DNA of 10,692 bases from Akkermansia muciniphila (GTDB lineage Bacteria; Verrucomicrobiota; Verrucomicrobiia; Verrucomicrobiales; Akkermansiaceae). The DNA lies in contig CALPMD020000016.1 in NCBI GenBank assembly GCA_943324575.2, positions 1 to 10,692 on the forward strand, in the 5' to 3' direction. Position numbers and translations under genes: made by a program. This document shows positions 1 to 6,359 of the stretch, piece by piece (position 1 is the first letter of the stretch; every line of letters begins with the position of its first letter). The notes below the pieces were generated by a model. That model saw only the letters and a list, made by a program, of their open reading frames with translations. It was not told the DNA's origin and did not search any database.

Positions 1-455
1 ATTGTCGTGGTGGCGGGACCGGGCATGAAGCCTTCGCCTTGATCGAAGGCATAGTAAAGGCCGTTGGCGTAGGTCCTCATCCGGTCGGATTGGATTTCGG
101 TGGGGTCGTTTGTGACCAATAGGCCTTTGCTTTGGTAAAAAGTCGCTCGCGTCAAATCAATGCGGCCGCGCGGACTCAGGTCTGGATTGTGCATCTCGAC
201 CGATACGGCTTCCCCAGCGATCTGCTCGGGATTGACGAGTGTCATCACCTTAGCCTTCAACACACCGACCAGTTTGCGGTTTTCGTCGTAGCGGGGGAGG
301 ATCACGTCGTTGAGCTTACTGCCATTTGGAAGCAATGAGGTGGCCATCATTGCCTTCTTGGGCAATGAAACAACCGATGCTTTTTCAGCCAACGCGATGG
401 TGGGTGCGAAGGCAGCTAAAATTGGAAGGAGGCGGCGCAAGGCAAGTTGGATCAA
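1..455 (-). CDS. LptC-like LPS export periplasmic protein, 3' end cut by window edge
   Basis: This partial minus-strand reading frame is open from position 455 to the left edge (151 residues visible). With the TTG at 455 as start, residues 1-23 form a convincing signal peptide: Arg7-Arg8, a hydrophobic stretch, then Ala-Leu-Ala before Glu24. The mature part contains LPRYDENRKLVGVLKA (about 53-68) and, near the visible end, GLYYAFDQGEGF...GPATTT, a pattern I associate with divergent LptC proteins of Verrucomicrobiota. LptC is the periplasmic partner of the LptBFG transporter that carries LPS to LptA. Its place just downstream of kdsA fits, since E. coli also clusters Kdo genes with lptC, lptA and lptB. 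The start is uncertain: ATGs at 350 and 347 follow an AGAAGG-like stretch but would remove the signal peptide. The frame is also open upstream into the end of kdsA. The LptC identity comes from pattern memory and context, not from a search. Confidence 0.55.
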   Translation of the reverse strand, partial: MIQLALRRLLPILAAFAPTIALAEKASVVSLPKKAMMATSLLPNGSKLNDVILPRYDENRKLVGVLKAKVMTLVNPEQIAGEAVSVEMHNPDLSPRGRIDLTRATFYQSKGLLVTNDPTEIQSDRMRTYANGLYYAFDQGEGFMPGPATTT

Positions 456-504
456 GAGTCGATGGAGTCTACGAAAGCGGTTTGCGACCGAATGCAGACT
501 ATTC

Positions 505-1323
505 TCAATGCGAGGCGTGATGGACCGCGATCAGCTTGACCAGTAGGTCCTCGATGAATTCGAGAGGGATCTGATTTGGACCATCGGACACGGCGTTGGC
601 GGGGTCGGAGTGGACTTCCATGAACAGGCCGTCGATGCCGGTGGCCACCGCCGCGCGAGCAAGGACGGGTGCGAGCTCACCATCACCACCGGTGGCGCCA
701 CCCAGACCTCCCGGCCGCTGGACCGAGTGCGTGGCGTCGAAGATGATGGGCAGCCCCTCCTTGCGCATCCAGTAGAGCGAGCGCATATCGACGACGAGAT
801 TGTTGTAGCCGAAGGTGGTGCCGCGCTCCGTGATGAGGAACCGTTCGCAGCCGAACGCCCGCATTTTACCAGCGATGTTGATGGTGTCGAGCGGGGCGAG
901 AAACTGGCCTTTCTTGACGTTCACGGCGCGACCGGTTTTGGCAGCGGCTTCGAGCAAGTCCGTCTGGCGGCAGAGGAACGCGGGGATCTGAAGCAAGTCG
1001 ATGTATTCTGCGGCAATGGCGGCTTGCTCCGCGGTGTGGATGTCGGTGGTGACGGGAACGCCGAGCGCCTTGCCGATTTCGCCGAGGATCCGGCAACCTT
1101 CTTTGACCCCAGGCCCGCGGAAGGCTCCCACCGAGGTGCGGTTCGCTTTGTCGAAGGAGGCTTTGAAAATGAAATGAATCCCGGTGCGATCCGCGATTTC
1201 CTTGAGCGAATGGGCCATTTCCCAAGCAAACGCCTCACTTTCAAGAGCGCAGGGGCCCAAGATGAAAAAAGGAGCGGGGCCGCCGACGGGGACATTGCCG
1301 ATGTGAAAGGGATCGAAGTTCAT
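505..1323 (-). CDS. kdsA: 3-deoxy-8-phosphooctulonate (Kdo-8-P) synthase
   Basis: KdsA condenses phosphoenolpyruvate with D-arabinose 5-phosphate to give Kdo-8-phosphate, the precursor of the inner-core LPS sugar Kdo; it acts in the cytosol as a TIM barrel. The 272-residue length is slightly below the E. coli enzyme (284). Visible family motifs are GPCALES (23-29), FKASFDKANRTS (53-64), TDIH (93-96), QIPAFLCRQTDLL (112-124), NVKKGQFLAP (135-144), ERGTTFGYNNL (166-176), DATHSVQ (196-202), FMEVH (234-238) and SDGPNQIPL (246-254). Cys25, His199, Glu236 and Asp247 match the four metal ligands of metal-dependent KdsA such as the Aquifex enzyme; the metal-independent E. coli type has Asn at the Cys position. 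The ATG at 1323 has no clear Shine-Dalgarno and lies 15 bp after the stop of the DUF1844 gene. The gene ends about 50 bp before the proposed lptC-like start, so the three genes are probably one operon. Confidence 0.96.
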   Translation of the reverse strand: MNFDPFHIGNVPVGGPAPFFILGPCALESEAFAWEMAHSLKEIADRTGIHFIFKASFDKANRTSVGAFRGPGVKEGCRILGEIGKALGVPVTTDIHTAEQAAIAAEYIDLLQIPAFLCRQTDLLEAAAKTGRAVNVKKGQFLAPLDTINIAGKMRAFGCERFLITERGTTFGYNNLVVDMRSLYWMRKEGLPIIFDATHSVQRPGGLGGATGGDGELAPVLARAAVATGIDGLFMEVHSDPANAVSDGPNQIPLEFIEDLLVKLIAVHHASH

Positions 1324-1338
1324 GGTGATAGGATAAAA

Positions 1339-1611
1339 TCAGCGGTTGGTGGAATCCAAGGCGGCCCGGAAAAGGGGACGAAGATTGTCGAGCGCGGTGG
1401 CCAGTAGCTTCTCTTCGGAGCCTGTCAGGTTTCCGCGGGTTTTGGAAGCGAGCATTTCGAGCGAATCGATCACGGATTTGGCGGCACGCAGGTTGATTTG
1501 CTTCTCGCCGCTGTGGGGATTTGGGATTTGACCGAGGAAGAGCCCGGCGTTTTGGGCTTGGAGAATGATGAACTCATTGAACCGAGGATCGGCTTCAGAC
1601 GCTGCAGGCAT
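1339..1611 (-). CDS. DUF1844 family protein, 90 aa
   Basis: This small soluble protein of unknown function matches the DUF1844 pattern as I remember it: FNEFIILQAQNAGLFLGQIPNP, then NLRAAKSVIDSLEMLASKTRGNLTGSEEKLLATALDNLR. It is mostly helical, with no signal peptide or membrane segment. I chose the ATG at 1611 because the family signature begins about ten residues after it; the frame stays open upstream to 1722, but that 37-residue extension (Cys-rich, with Trp and Tyr) looks unlike the family. A GGAG lies 9 bases before this ATG, inside a small predicted hairpin. The stop is 15 bp before kdsA on the same strand, so it is probably the first gene of the kdsA-lptC operon. Its role there is unknown; the linkage suggests a link to envelope biogenesis, but that is only context. 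Confidence 0.8.
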   Translation of the reverse strand: MPAASEADPRFNEFIILQAQNAGLFLGQIPNPHSGEKQINLRAAKSVIDSLEMLASKTRGNLTGSEEKLLATALDNLRPLFRAALDSTNR

Positions 1612-1616
1612 GGGTT

Positions 1617-1637
1617 GAGACTCCGGTCTCTCGAGAC
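1617..1637 (-). promoter_or_regulatory. Alternating 5-mers forming a hairpin over the DUF1844 ribosome-binding region
   Basis: On the minus strand the bases just before the DUF1844 ATG read GTCTC-GA-GAGAC-CGGA-GTCTC, followed by AACCC and the start codon. The middle GAGAC can pair with the downstream GTCTC (5 bp stem, 4-base loop CGGA), which would enclose the GGAG at the loop edge. It can also pair with the upstream GTCTC (four pairs, loop CGAG). Both pairings cannot form at once. The structure is directly visible; a role in translation is inference, and short stems of this size also occur by chance. Confidence 0.3.
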
Positions 1638-1643
1638 AATATA
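1638..1643 (-). promoter_or_regulatory. Candidate -10 box for the DUF1844-kdsA operon
   Basis: The minus strand reads TATATT here, five of six bases of the sigma-70 -10 consensus. No good -35 box sits at the right distance (the best candidate has three matches). If used, transcription would start near 1631, leaving a leader of about 20 bases that begins with the GAGAC-CGGA-GTCTC hairpin. This is a weak call from motif matching alone. Confidence 0.25.
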
Positions 1644-1721
1644 CAAGCGTGAAGACCACAATGCGACTGCCAGCGCATGGATTCCACTCCTTTGCAGTTG
1701 GGCTACCGTAAACTCCTTGCA

Positions 1722-1749
1722 TTCACCAAGCGGTTGGGGTATGTATGAT
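1722..1749 (+). promoter_or_regulatory. Candidate promoter for the 1745/KaiC-like operon
   Basis: TTCACC at 1722-1727 (four of six -35 bases) is followed after 16 bases by TATGAT at 1744-1749 (five of six -10 bases). Transcription would begin near 1756, after the first ATGs at 1745 and 1748. If the promoter is real, the protein must start later, and the in-frame ATG at 1802 would be the natural choice. Motif matching only. Confidence 0.22.
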
Positions 1750-2239
1750 GTCCGATTTTTACACCCGAACATGGGGTGTCCCAACTCAAACCCTTGTTGA
1801 GATGAGCCTCGCCACCCCACCGATGCGGCACTTCGCCAAACAGCTCATCGCTTACGAAGCCGAGGCCAATCCACAGTCCGTGGATGGAAACCCAATCGCT
1901 TTCTCGGTGATCGATAAACTCAGTCCCCATTTTATCACCCTGATGGGGAATTACGGGTTTCAGGTGATGCTTGAGCGAGCACTTGCGCAAGCTGGGAAAG
2001 AAGTGACGTGGTTGGGAAAGATCAGTGTGAACAGTGAAGGGCTATTTTACCAATTGGGCGAGCTGAAAGAACCCATGGCGGTGGAGATTATTTTTGAGGG
2101 CAAGGTCGTGTTCATTGCATACGTGCTTGAACAACTCATCACCTTCCTCGGCGAGTCTTTCACGCTGCGGATGCTGCGAGATGTCTGGCCCAAAGTGTCG
2201 AGCAAGGATTTGAACATGAACGAAGGAGTGAAAAAATGA
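1745..2239 (+). CDS. Small protein of unknown function coupled to a KaiC-like ATPase
   Basis: I do not recognise a named family. The product (164 residues from the ATG at 1745) has no signal peptide or membrane segment and looks largely helical. Visible landmarks are MRHFAKQLIAYEAEA (27-41), a central GFQVMLERALAQAGKEVTWLGKI, and a hydrophobic C-terminal stretch FIAYVLEQLITFLGESFTLRMLRDVWP. I recall similar uncharacterised proteins in Planctomycetota and Verrucomicrobiota that share the AYEA, GF..LL.RAL..A and WL landmarks, but cannot name them. The stop codon overlaps the start of the KaiC-like gene (ATGA), so the two are translationally coupled and probably made in fixed ratio; a physical or regulatory partnership is a fair inference. 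The start is uncertain: 1745, 1748 and 1802 are in frame, and 1802 (giving MSLATPPMRHF) fits the recalled family start and the candidate promoter better. Confidence 0.7.
   Translation: MMSDFYTRTWGVPTQTLVEMSLATPPMRHFAKQLIAYEAEANPQSVDGNPIAFSVIDKLSPHFITLMGNYGFQVMLERALAQAGKEVTWLGKISVNSEGLFYQLGELKEPMAVEIIFEGKVVFIAYVLEQLITFLGESFTLRMLRDVWPKVSSKDLNMNEGVKK
2223..2228 (+). promoter_or_regulatory. Shine-Dalgarno site of the KaiC-like gene
   Basis: AAGGAG lies 7 bases before the ATG at 2236, inside the end of the upstream gene. It is the only strong Shine-Dalgarno I can find before any gene in this window. Together with the ATGA stop-start overlap it supports the 2236 start. Confidence 0.75.
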
Positions 2240-3816
2240 AAACGAACCCTGATACAGCTCAACCCGAAAAGGTGACAACCTTGGAAGAATTGCCTGTAAA
2301 AGCCTTGATTCGCAAGCTGCCCACGGGCGTGCGCGGCCTGGACGAAATTTTAGGGGGCGGCATCCCGGAATATTCGTTCAACCTCATCGCGGGGACGCCC
2401 GGCTGTGGCAAAACCACGACGGCGCATCAGATCGCTTTTACCGTTGGGACGGAGCAGAGGCCGGCGCTTTATTTCACCTTACTCGGCGAGCCGGCCCTGA
2501 AAATGATGCGCTACCAGCAGCAATTTTCGTTTTACGACGCCACGAAGGTGGGCACGGCCGTACGGTTTTTCAACCTGTCCGACGTGTTAATCGAGCGCGA
2601 TTTGAATGCGGTGTTTGATGAAATTGTCAGCCAGGTGAAAGCGGTCGCCCCGGGGCTGGTGTTTGTGGATTCGTTCCGCTCGGTGGAGCGCGCCAATGTT
2701 TCGCCATCAGCGGCCGTCGAGTTGCTGATGTTTATCCAAAAGCTCGGCCAGTTCCTCGCCGCCTGGGAGGCCACCACCTTTTTGGTCGGCGAGTACGAGC
2801 GGGAGGAGATTCGCGAGCATTCGCTATTCAACGTTGCCGACGGGATTTTCTGGCTATCGCAGGAGGTGGAAAGAAATTCGGTGGTGCGCAAATTGCAAAT
2901 CATCAAACTTCGTGGCCAGAAATCGGTGCCTGGCTTGCACACAGTGCGAATCGATGAGGACGGCTTGCAGGCATTTTCGCGGACGCTGGGATTGATCGGC
3001 AGACAGCCTGAATCGGCGACGATTTCCAAGCGAATCCAGATCTCACTCGGCATCCCCGAGTTAGATCAAATGCTCAACGGTGGCGTCTTCGAGGGCGACA
3101 GTCTGCTGGTTGCCGGGCCATCTGGGTGTGGCAAATCCTCCTTGGCGACGCAGTTCATCGGCGAAGGCTTACGCCAAGGAGAATCGGCAATCATGGCGAT
3201 CTTTGAAGAGCGCGTGCAGGGCTACGCCAACCGCGCCGACCGATTCGGATTAAAATTCGAACCGGCGCTTGCGAGTGGTAAACTCGAAATCCTTTACCTG
3301 CGGCTGCTCGATCTATCCGTGGACGAAACGATGCAAGAGATTCTCGATGCCATCGACCGGACGGGCGCCAAGCGACTGGTGATCGACTCGTTGGGTGGAT
3401 TCGAGATGGCGCTGGCGCCGAGCTTCCGTACGGACTACCGCGAATCGCTCTATCGAATGATCGGTGTCTTAACGCGGGCGGGGGTGACTATTCTCAGCAC
3501 CGTCGAGGTGGAGGACAACTTTTCCGCGTTGTCATTCAGCAACTATGCGATCTCGTACCTGACGGATGACATTATCCGGATGCGCTATGTGGAGATCGAT
3601 GGCCAGCTCCGCAAAGTCCTAGTCGTGATCAAAATGCGGGGTGGTAATCACAGCAAAGACATCCGCGAATACATCATCACGGGCAAGGGATTGGAGATGG
3701 TCGCCCCACGCAGGACGGATTATGTCTCGCTGACGAGTGGGCTACCGCAGGCCATCGGCCATCCTCAGGAGCCGCCACCGGAACCCAAATTCATCGGAGG
3801 CATACCCCCCGCATGA
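2236..3816 (+). CDS. KaiC-like double-domain RecA-fold ATPase
   Basis: This 526-residue protein has the KaiC layout: two RecA-like ATPase domains in tandem. Domain 1 has Walker A GTPGCGKT (53-60) and Walker B LVFVDS (141-146). Domain 2 has Walker A GPSGCGKS (294-301), the FEER segment (323-326) and Walker B LVIDS (381-385), then ISYLTDDII (439-447), YVEIDGQ and KMRG (466-469) as in KaiC CII. The C-terminal tail is Pro-rich. Domain 1 reads TLLGEP (81-86) where KaiC CI has TFEETP, so the paired catalytic glutamates are missing. Domain 2 keeps both (Glu324, Glu325). The KaiC phosphosite pair Ser431-Thr432 aligns with Ser440-Tyr441. No KaiA or KaiB gene is visible. This is therefore a KaiC-like signalling ATPase rather than a proven clock component. 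It is coupled by the ATGA overlap to the small upstream gene. The 3' end faces the convergent acetyltransferase gene across 64 bp. Confidence 0.9.
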   Translation: MKTNPDTAQPEKVTTLEELPVKALIRKLPTGVRGLDEILGGGIPEYSFNLIAGTPGCGKTTTAHQIAFTVGTEQRPALYFTLLGEPALKMMRYQQQFSFYDATKVGTAVRFFNLSDVLIERDLNAVFDEIVSQVKAVAPGLVFVDSFRSVERANVSPSAAVELLMFIQKLGQFLAAWEATTFLVGEYEREEIREHSLFNVADGIFWLSQEVERNSVVRKLQIIKLRGQKSVPGLHTVRIDEDGLQAFSRTLGLIGRQPESATISKRIQISLGIPELDQMLNGGVFEGDSLLVAGPSGCGKSSLATQFIGEGLRQGESAIMAIFEERVQGYANRADRFGLKFEPALASGKLEILYLRLLDLSVDETMQEILDAIDRTGAKRLVIDSLGGFEMALAPSFRTDYRESLYRMIGVLTRAGVTILSTVEVEDNFSALSFSNYAISYLTDDIIRMRYVEIDGQLRKVLVVIKMRGGNHSKDIREYIITGKGLEMVAPRRTDYVSLTSGLPQAIGHPQEPPPEPKFIGGIPPA

Positions 3817-3880
3817 AGAGAGGCCAGATCTGGTCGCACCACCCATTTTCCCCGATGGTCTCCACCGGCGAATCGAATGC

Positions 3881-5101
3881 TTAGCATCCTTCTGAAGTCT
3901 GGGTGATCGCTTGGCCTATCCTCTGCTGCCCCCAGAGCCGTCCTTGCCGCCATACTTGCCGCAAGCGACGCGTGGCGGATACCACCCGCGGCACGGTCGC
4001 TTCGCATTCAAAGCGCCATGAGGGGGTGCGCAGGGTCGTCCAGGTCATACGCTCATCCAGAGTCGCTAGATCCCTCTTGTAGCGCATGTCGCCAGCCATG
4101 AAGTCATAGACGTCGTAGCCCTGTACCGCATTATACTCCACAGCCAGTGCGTGGGCGACCAGTCCGGGCCGGGCGTGCTTCTCGATCAATCCATAGTCGA
4201 AGCCGGACTGATAGCAATAGACCCGCCCGCCGCGCACAAAAGCATAGAGGTAACCCAGATCATTCTCCCCCACCCGGATTCGTAGCAACTGGACACCACC
4301 ATCCGCCAAGTGGCGGGCAATCAATGTCTGGTGAAAGTGCGTGAAAAACGCGTTGCTAAAACAACCGGGATGACCGCGCCCCACCCAGCGTGCCTGGTGC
4401 AACTCCGCCAAGCGCTCGAGCCATGCCAACGCCTGCCCAACCGACGCTGCAGCCTCCAGCACCACCTCGCCGCAGCGGCGATACTCCTTGATGCTGCGGC
4501 GAATTTGCGTGCGCATGCTGGGGCGGATCAATTGTAAAAAATCGCCGTCCGCCTCGCGCACCGCCCTGAGATCCACCGCATACGAGCGATCTGCTGCATC
4601 CACGCGTTTCATCCTGCCGCAATTGCCGCCCAAGGCATCTGGCGGCCAGCCTTTGCCAACTAAACCGGGCAGAATCACCTCCGATGCACCGTCCAGATGG
4701 CCCAGCCAATAGTTCAGCATGGCGCTGCGTACCTCCGCCTCATGGCCACGATCGAGCAGAAAGTCGTTATGCTCGATGCATAAAATATCCAACTCGGGCC
4801 GCCCCGTGTCGTGCAGATAGGCTGTCTGACAGATTGTGAATCCAAACTTCTTGCGCGGTGGCCCGCAGACGACCACCGCCATGCCGACCACCTGCGCGTC
4901 GTGCCGCGCCTCCAATAAGCGAGGACGGATGTCTGGCGGCAACAGTTCCAGCCAGACACCGATCCATGCCCAAGACGTGTAAAAACTCGGCTGTGCACGA
5001 AGTTCCAAATCGCGCCATCGACTCTGCAGGTCGGCCAGAGTCGGCAATTCTTCCAGGGAAAGGGCCAGCGATAGTTTGTCAGCGTTTAGATGGGGGGACA
5101 C
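3881..5101 (-). CDS. GNAT-fold acetyltransferase, BioF2/CelD-like (PF13480)
   Basis: A 406-residue soluble protein with the layout of the Acetyltransf_6 (BioF2-like, FemAB-related) family. An N-terminal half contains PSFYTSWAWIGVWLELL (38-54), the usual entry motif of these proteins. The C-terminal catalytic fold runs from about MRTQIRRSIKEY (196-207), through LAELHQARW (231-239) and YLYAFVRGGRVYCYQSGFD (284-302), to the closing YDFMAGDMRYKRDLA (332-346). Such enzymes move an acyl or aminoacyl group onto a polysaccharide, peptidoglycan or small-molecule amine; CelD is linked to cellulose production. The substrate here cannot be read. The start codon at 5101 is GTG, with an in-frame stop three codons upstream, so no longer ATG-started form is possible. 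No strong Shine-Dalgarno is present. It is convergent with the KaiC-like gene and divergent from fucU, so it is probably transcribed alone. Confidence 0.85.
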   Translation of the reverse strand: MSPHLNADKLSLALSLEELPTLADLQSRWRDLELRAQPSFYTSWAWIGVWLELLPPDIRPRLLEARHDAQVVGMAVVVCGPPRKKFGFTICQTAYLHDTGRPELDILCIEHNDFLLDRGHEAEVRSAMLNYWLGHLDGASEVILPGLVGKGWPPDALGGNCGRMKRVDAADRSYAVDLRAVREADGDFLQLIRPSMRTQIRRSIKEYRRCGEVVLEAAASVGQALAWLERLAELHQARWVGRGHPGCFSNAFFTHFHQTLIARHLADGGVQLLRIRVGENDLGYLYAFVRGGRVYCYQSGFDYGLIEKHARPGLVAHALAVEYNAVQGYDVYDFMAGDMRYKRDLATLDERMTWTTLRTPSWRFECEATVPRVVSATRRLRQVWRQGRLWGQQRIGQAITQTSEGC

Positions 5102-5251
5102 AATCGATCACTCTACCCGACAGTGACCCAATCCGGCAATCTCAAACCACAGCACTTGCGGTTGGTCGTCTTGCCTCACTGAAGAAAGGATCGAGCTTGT
5201 CGGATGTCCAATTCGGTGGGAGCCTCTTCACCGTCAATCTAGCTACCTACG
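5102..5251. other. Divergent intergenic region between the acetyltransferase gene and fucU
   Basis: This 150 bp should hold the promoters of both flanking genes. A small dyad, TCACT-N9-AGTGA, is present at about 5108-5126, a few bases upstream of the acetyltransferase start. I found no convincing -35/-10 pair on either strand, no Shine-Dalgarno before fucU, and no open frame that looks coding. Confidence 0.4.
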
Positions 5252-5692
5252 ATGCTCAAAGGAATATCCTCACTCCTCTCGCCCGAACTCCTCGCCGAAC
5301 TTTGCCGAATGGGCCACGGCGATGAAATCGTGCTGGCCGATGCCCACTTCCCTGGAAACAGCATGAATCCAAAAGTGCTGCGTGCCGATGGCCTGCGCGT
5401 GCCAGAGATGCTCAATGCGATCCTGCCCTTGTTTGAAATCGACAGTTACTCCCCTGACCCTTTGGTGATGATGGAGGCCGTGGAGGGAGACACGCTGGAT
5501 CCTGCCGTCGAAAAATCCTATCTCGTCCCCATCCTGAAACACGCCCCGCAAGCCCCCGCGATCCAACACATCGACCGCTTCGCCTTCTACGAGCGCGCCC
5601 GCCATGCTTACGCCGTGGTCATGACCGGCGAGACGGCTAAATACGGCAATATCATCCTAAAAAAGGGTGTCACCCCCTTGGAAAATCGATAG
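5252..5692 (+). CDS. fucU: L-fucose mutarotase (RbsD/FucU family)
   Basis: FucU interconverts the alpha and beta anomers of L-fucose (and some related sugars) in the cytosol, so that fucose isomerase or dehydrogenase receives the right form. The 146-residue product is close to the E. coli enzyme (140) and matches it along its length: [30 protein letters not shown] (5-34), [17 protein letters not shown] (75-84), [10 protein letters not shown] (107-116), and the closing [17 protein letters not shown] (126-142). His22 of GHGDE and Asp30 of ADAHFP are the expected active-site residues. The ATG at 5252 gives the standard MLKGIS start. No other fucose catabolic gene is in the window, so it may serve fucose released from polysaccharides by genes elsewhere. 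The gene is followed by a lipoprotein gene 68 bp downstream, which may or may not share its transcript. Confidence 0.95.
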   Translation: MLKGISSLLSPELLAELCRMGHGDEIVLADAHFPGNSMNPKVLRADGLRVPEMLNAILPLFEIDSYSPDPLVMMEAVEGDTLDPAVEKSYLVPILKHAPQAPAIQHIDRFAFYERARHAYAVVMTGETAKYGNIILKKGVTPLENR

Positions 5693-5760
5693 CTGCCAAC
5701 GAACCGCAGCCCCAATTGTGACTTGCTATCCAGCCCATGCCGGGTGTAGGTTGACTCACC

Positions 5761-6219
5761 ATGAGTTCTAAACTTCTTATCGCATTGCCCGTTGCTATTC
5801 TGCTGAGCTCCTGCGCACAGGACAGCCTGACTGGTGACACCTACTCCCGTGGCGAAGCCGGCCGTGCCCAGTCGGTACAAACCGGCCGCATCACCTCGAT
5901 CCGCCCCGTAAAAATCGAGGGAGGCAATCAAGGCGGAGCCCTCGTCGGCGCCCTTGCCGGTGGATTCCTCGGCAGCAACATCGGTGGCGGCCGCGCGGCC
6001 AACACTGCAGGTGCAGTGGGTGGCGCCCTAGTCGGCAGCGCGATCGGCTCGCATGCCCAGCAGGCAGCTTCTTCACGCAACGGCATTGAGATTTCCGTCC
6101 GCCTCGACGGCGGTGGCTCGCTCGCCATCGTCCAAGAAGTCAACCCGCGCGAACCATTCTACATCGGCGACCGCGTGCGCATCCTCGGTTCCGGCGACCG
6201 CACACGCGTCTCCCATTGA
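5761..6219 (+). CDS. Glycine-zipper outer-membrane lipoprotein (SlyB/17 kDa antigen-like)
   Basis: A 152-residue lipoprotein. Residues 1-17 are a signal peptide ending in LLSSC, a lipobox with Cys18 as the lipidated residue; Ala19 at the +2 position (no Asp) points to the outer membrane. After a polar linker (ITSIRPVKIEGG, 44-55), residues 57-97 form a glycine-zipper two-helix hairpin with G-x3-G spacing (GGALVGALAGGFLGSNIGGG...AGAVGGALVGSAIGS). The C-terminal part (109-152: EISVRLDGGGSLAIVQEV...FYIGDRVRILG) is the small beta domain seen in SlyB and related 17 kDa antigens. These proteins are linked to outer-membrane integrity; the exact role here is unknown. The spacing to fucU is 68 bp with only a poor promoter match between them, so separate transcription is unproven. 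Confidence 0.88.
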   Translation: MSSKLLIALPVAILLSSCAQDSLTGDTYSRGEAGRAQSVQTGRITSIRPVKIEGGNQGGALVGALAGGFLGSNIGGGRAANTAGAVGGALVGSAIGSHAQQAASSRNGIEISVRLDGGGSLAIVQEVNPREPFYIGDRVRILGSGDRTRVSH

Positions 6220-6221
6220 TC

Positions 6222-6269
6222 ACGTGCCTTTTTTGCCGACGGTACTCTGGCAGTAATTGTTAGGCACGT
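6222..6269. repeat. Nested inverted repeat between convergent genes
   Basis: ACGTGCC (6222-6228) and GGCACGT (6263-6269) are perfect 7-base inverted arms around a 34-base loop, with an inner TGCC/GGCA pair (6234-6237, 6249-6252). A run of six T follows the left arm. It lies just after the lipoprotein stop and before the convergent AraC stop, where a terminator is expected, but the loop is long and the T run is on the wrong side for a classic intrinsic terminator. The rest of 6270-6359 shows no clear feature. Confidence 0.3.
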
Positions 6270-6359
6270 TCACCAAGGCGGTCGGCGCCTGAAATGTGGC
6301 GTGGGGAGGCGACTCGCTCCGCACCAAATGCGCTTGGCTGCGTTGATGAAAAACTTCTA

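Noticed and set aside
610..1407. Long plus-strand frame of 265 residues opposite kdsA
   Set aside because: It lies antisense to the clearly conserved kdsA, and its translation is rich in Arg, Gly, Asp and Glu with no recognisable domain; it is the mirror of a high-GC coding strand.
2236..3816. True circadian kaiC gene
   Set aside because: The protein lacks the CI glutamate pair and Thr of the phosphosite, and no kaiA or kaiB gene is present; only KaiC-like can be supported.
3824..3833. CCAGATCTGG palindrome between the convergent KaiC-like and acetyltransferase genes, as a terminator
   Set aside because: A 10-base perfect palindrome leaves only a 3-bp stem once a loop is allowed, and there is no T run after it on either strand.
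5665..5682. AAGGG...CCCTT inverted repeat at the end of fucU, as a terminator
   Set aside because: It lies within conserved fucU coding sequence (KKGVTP), has a weak stem and is not followed by a T run.
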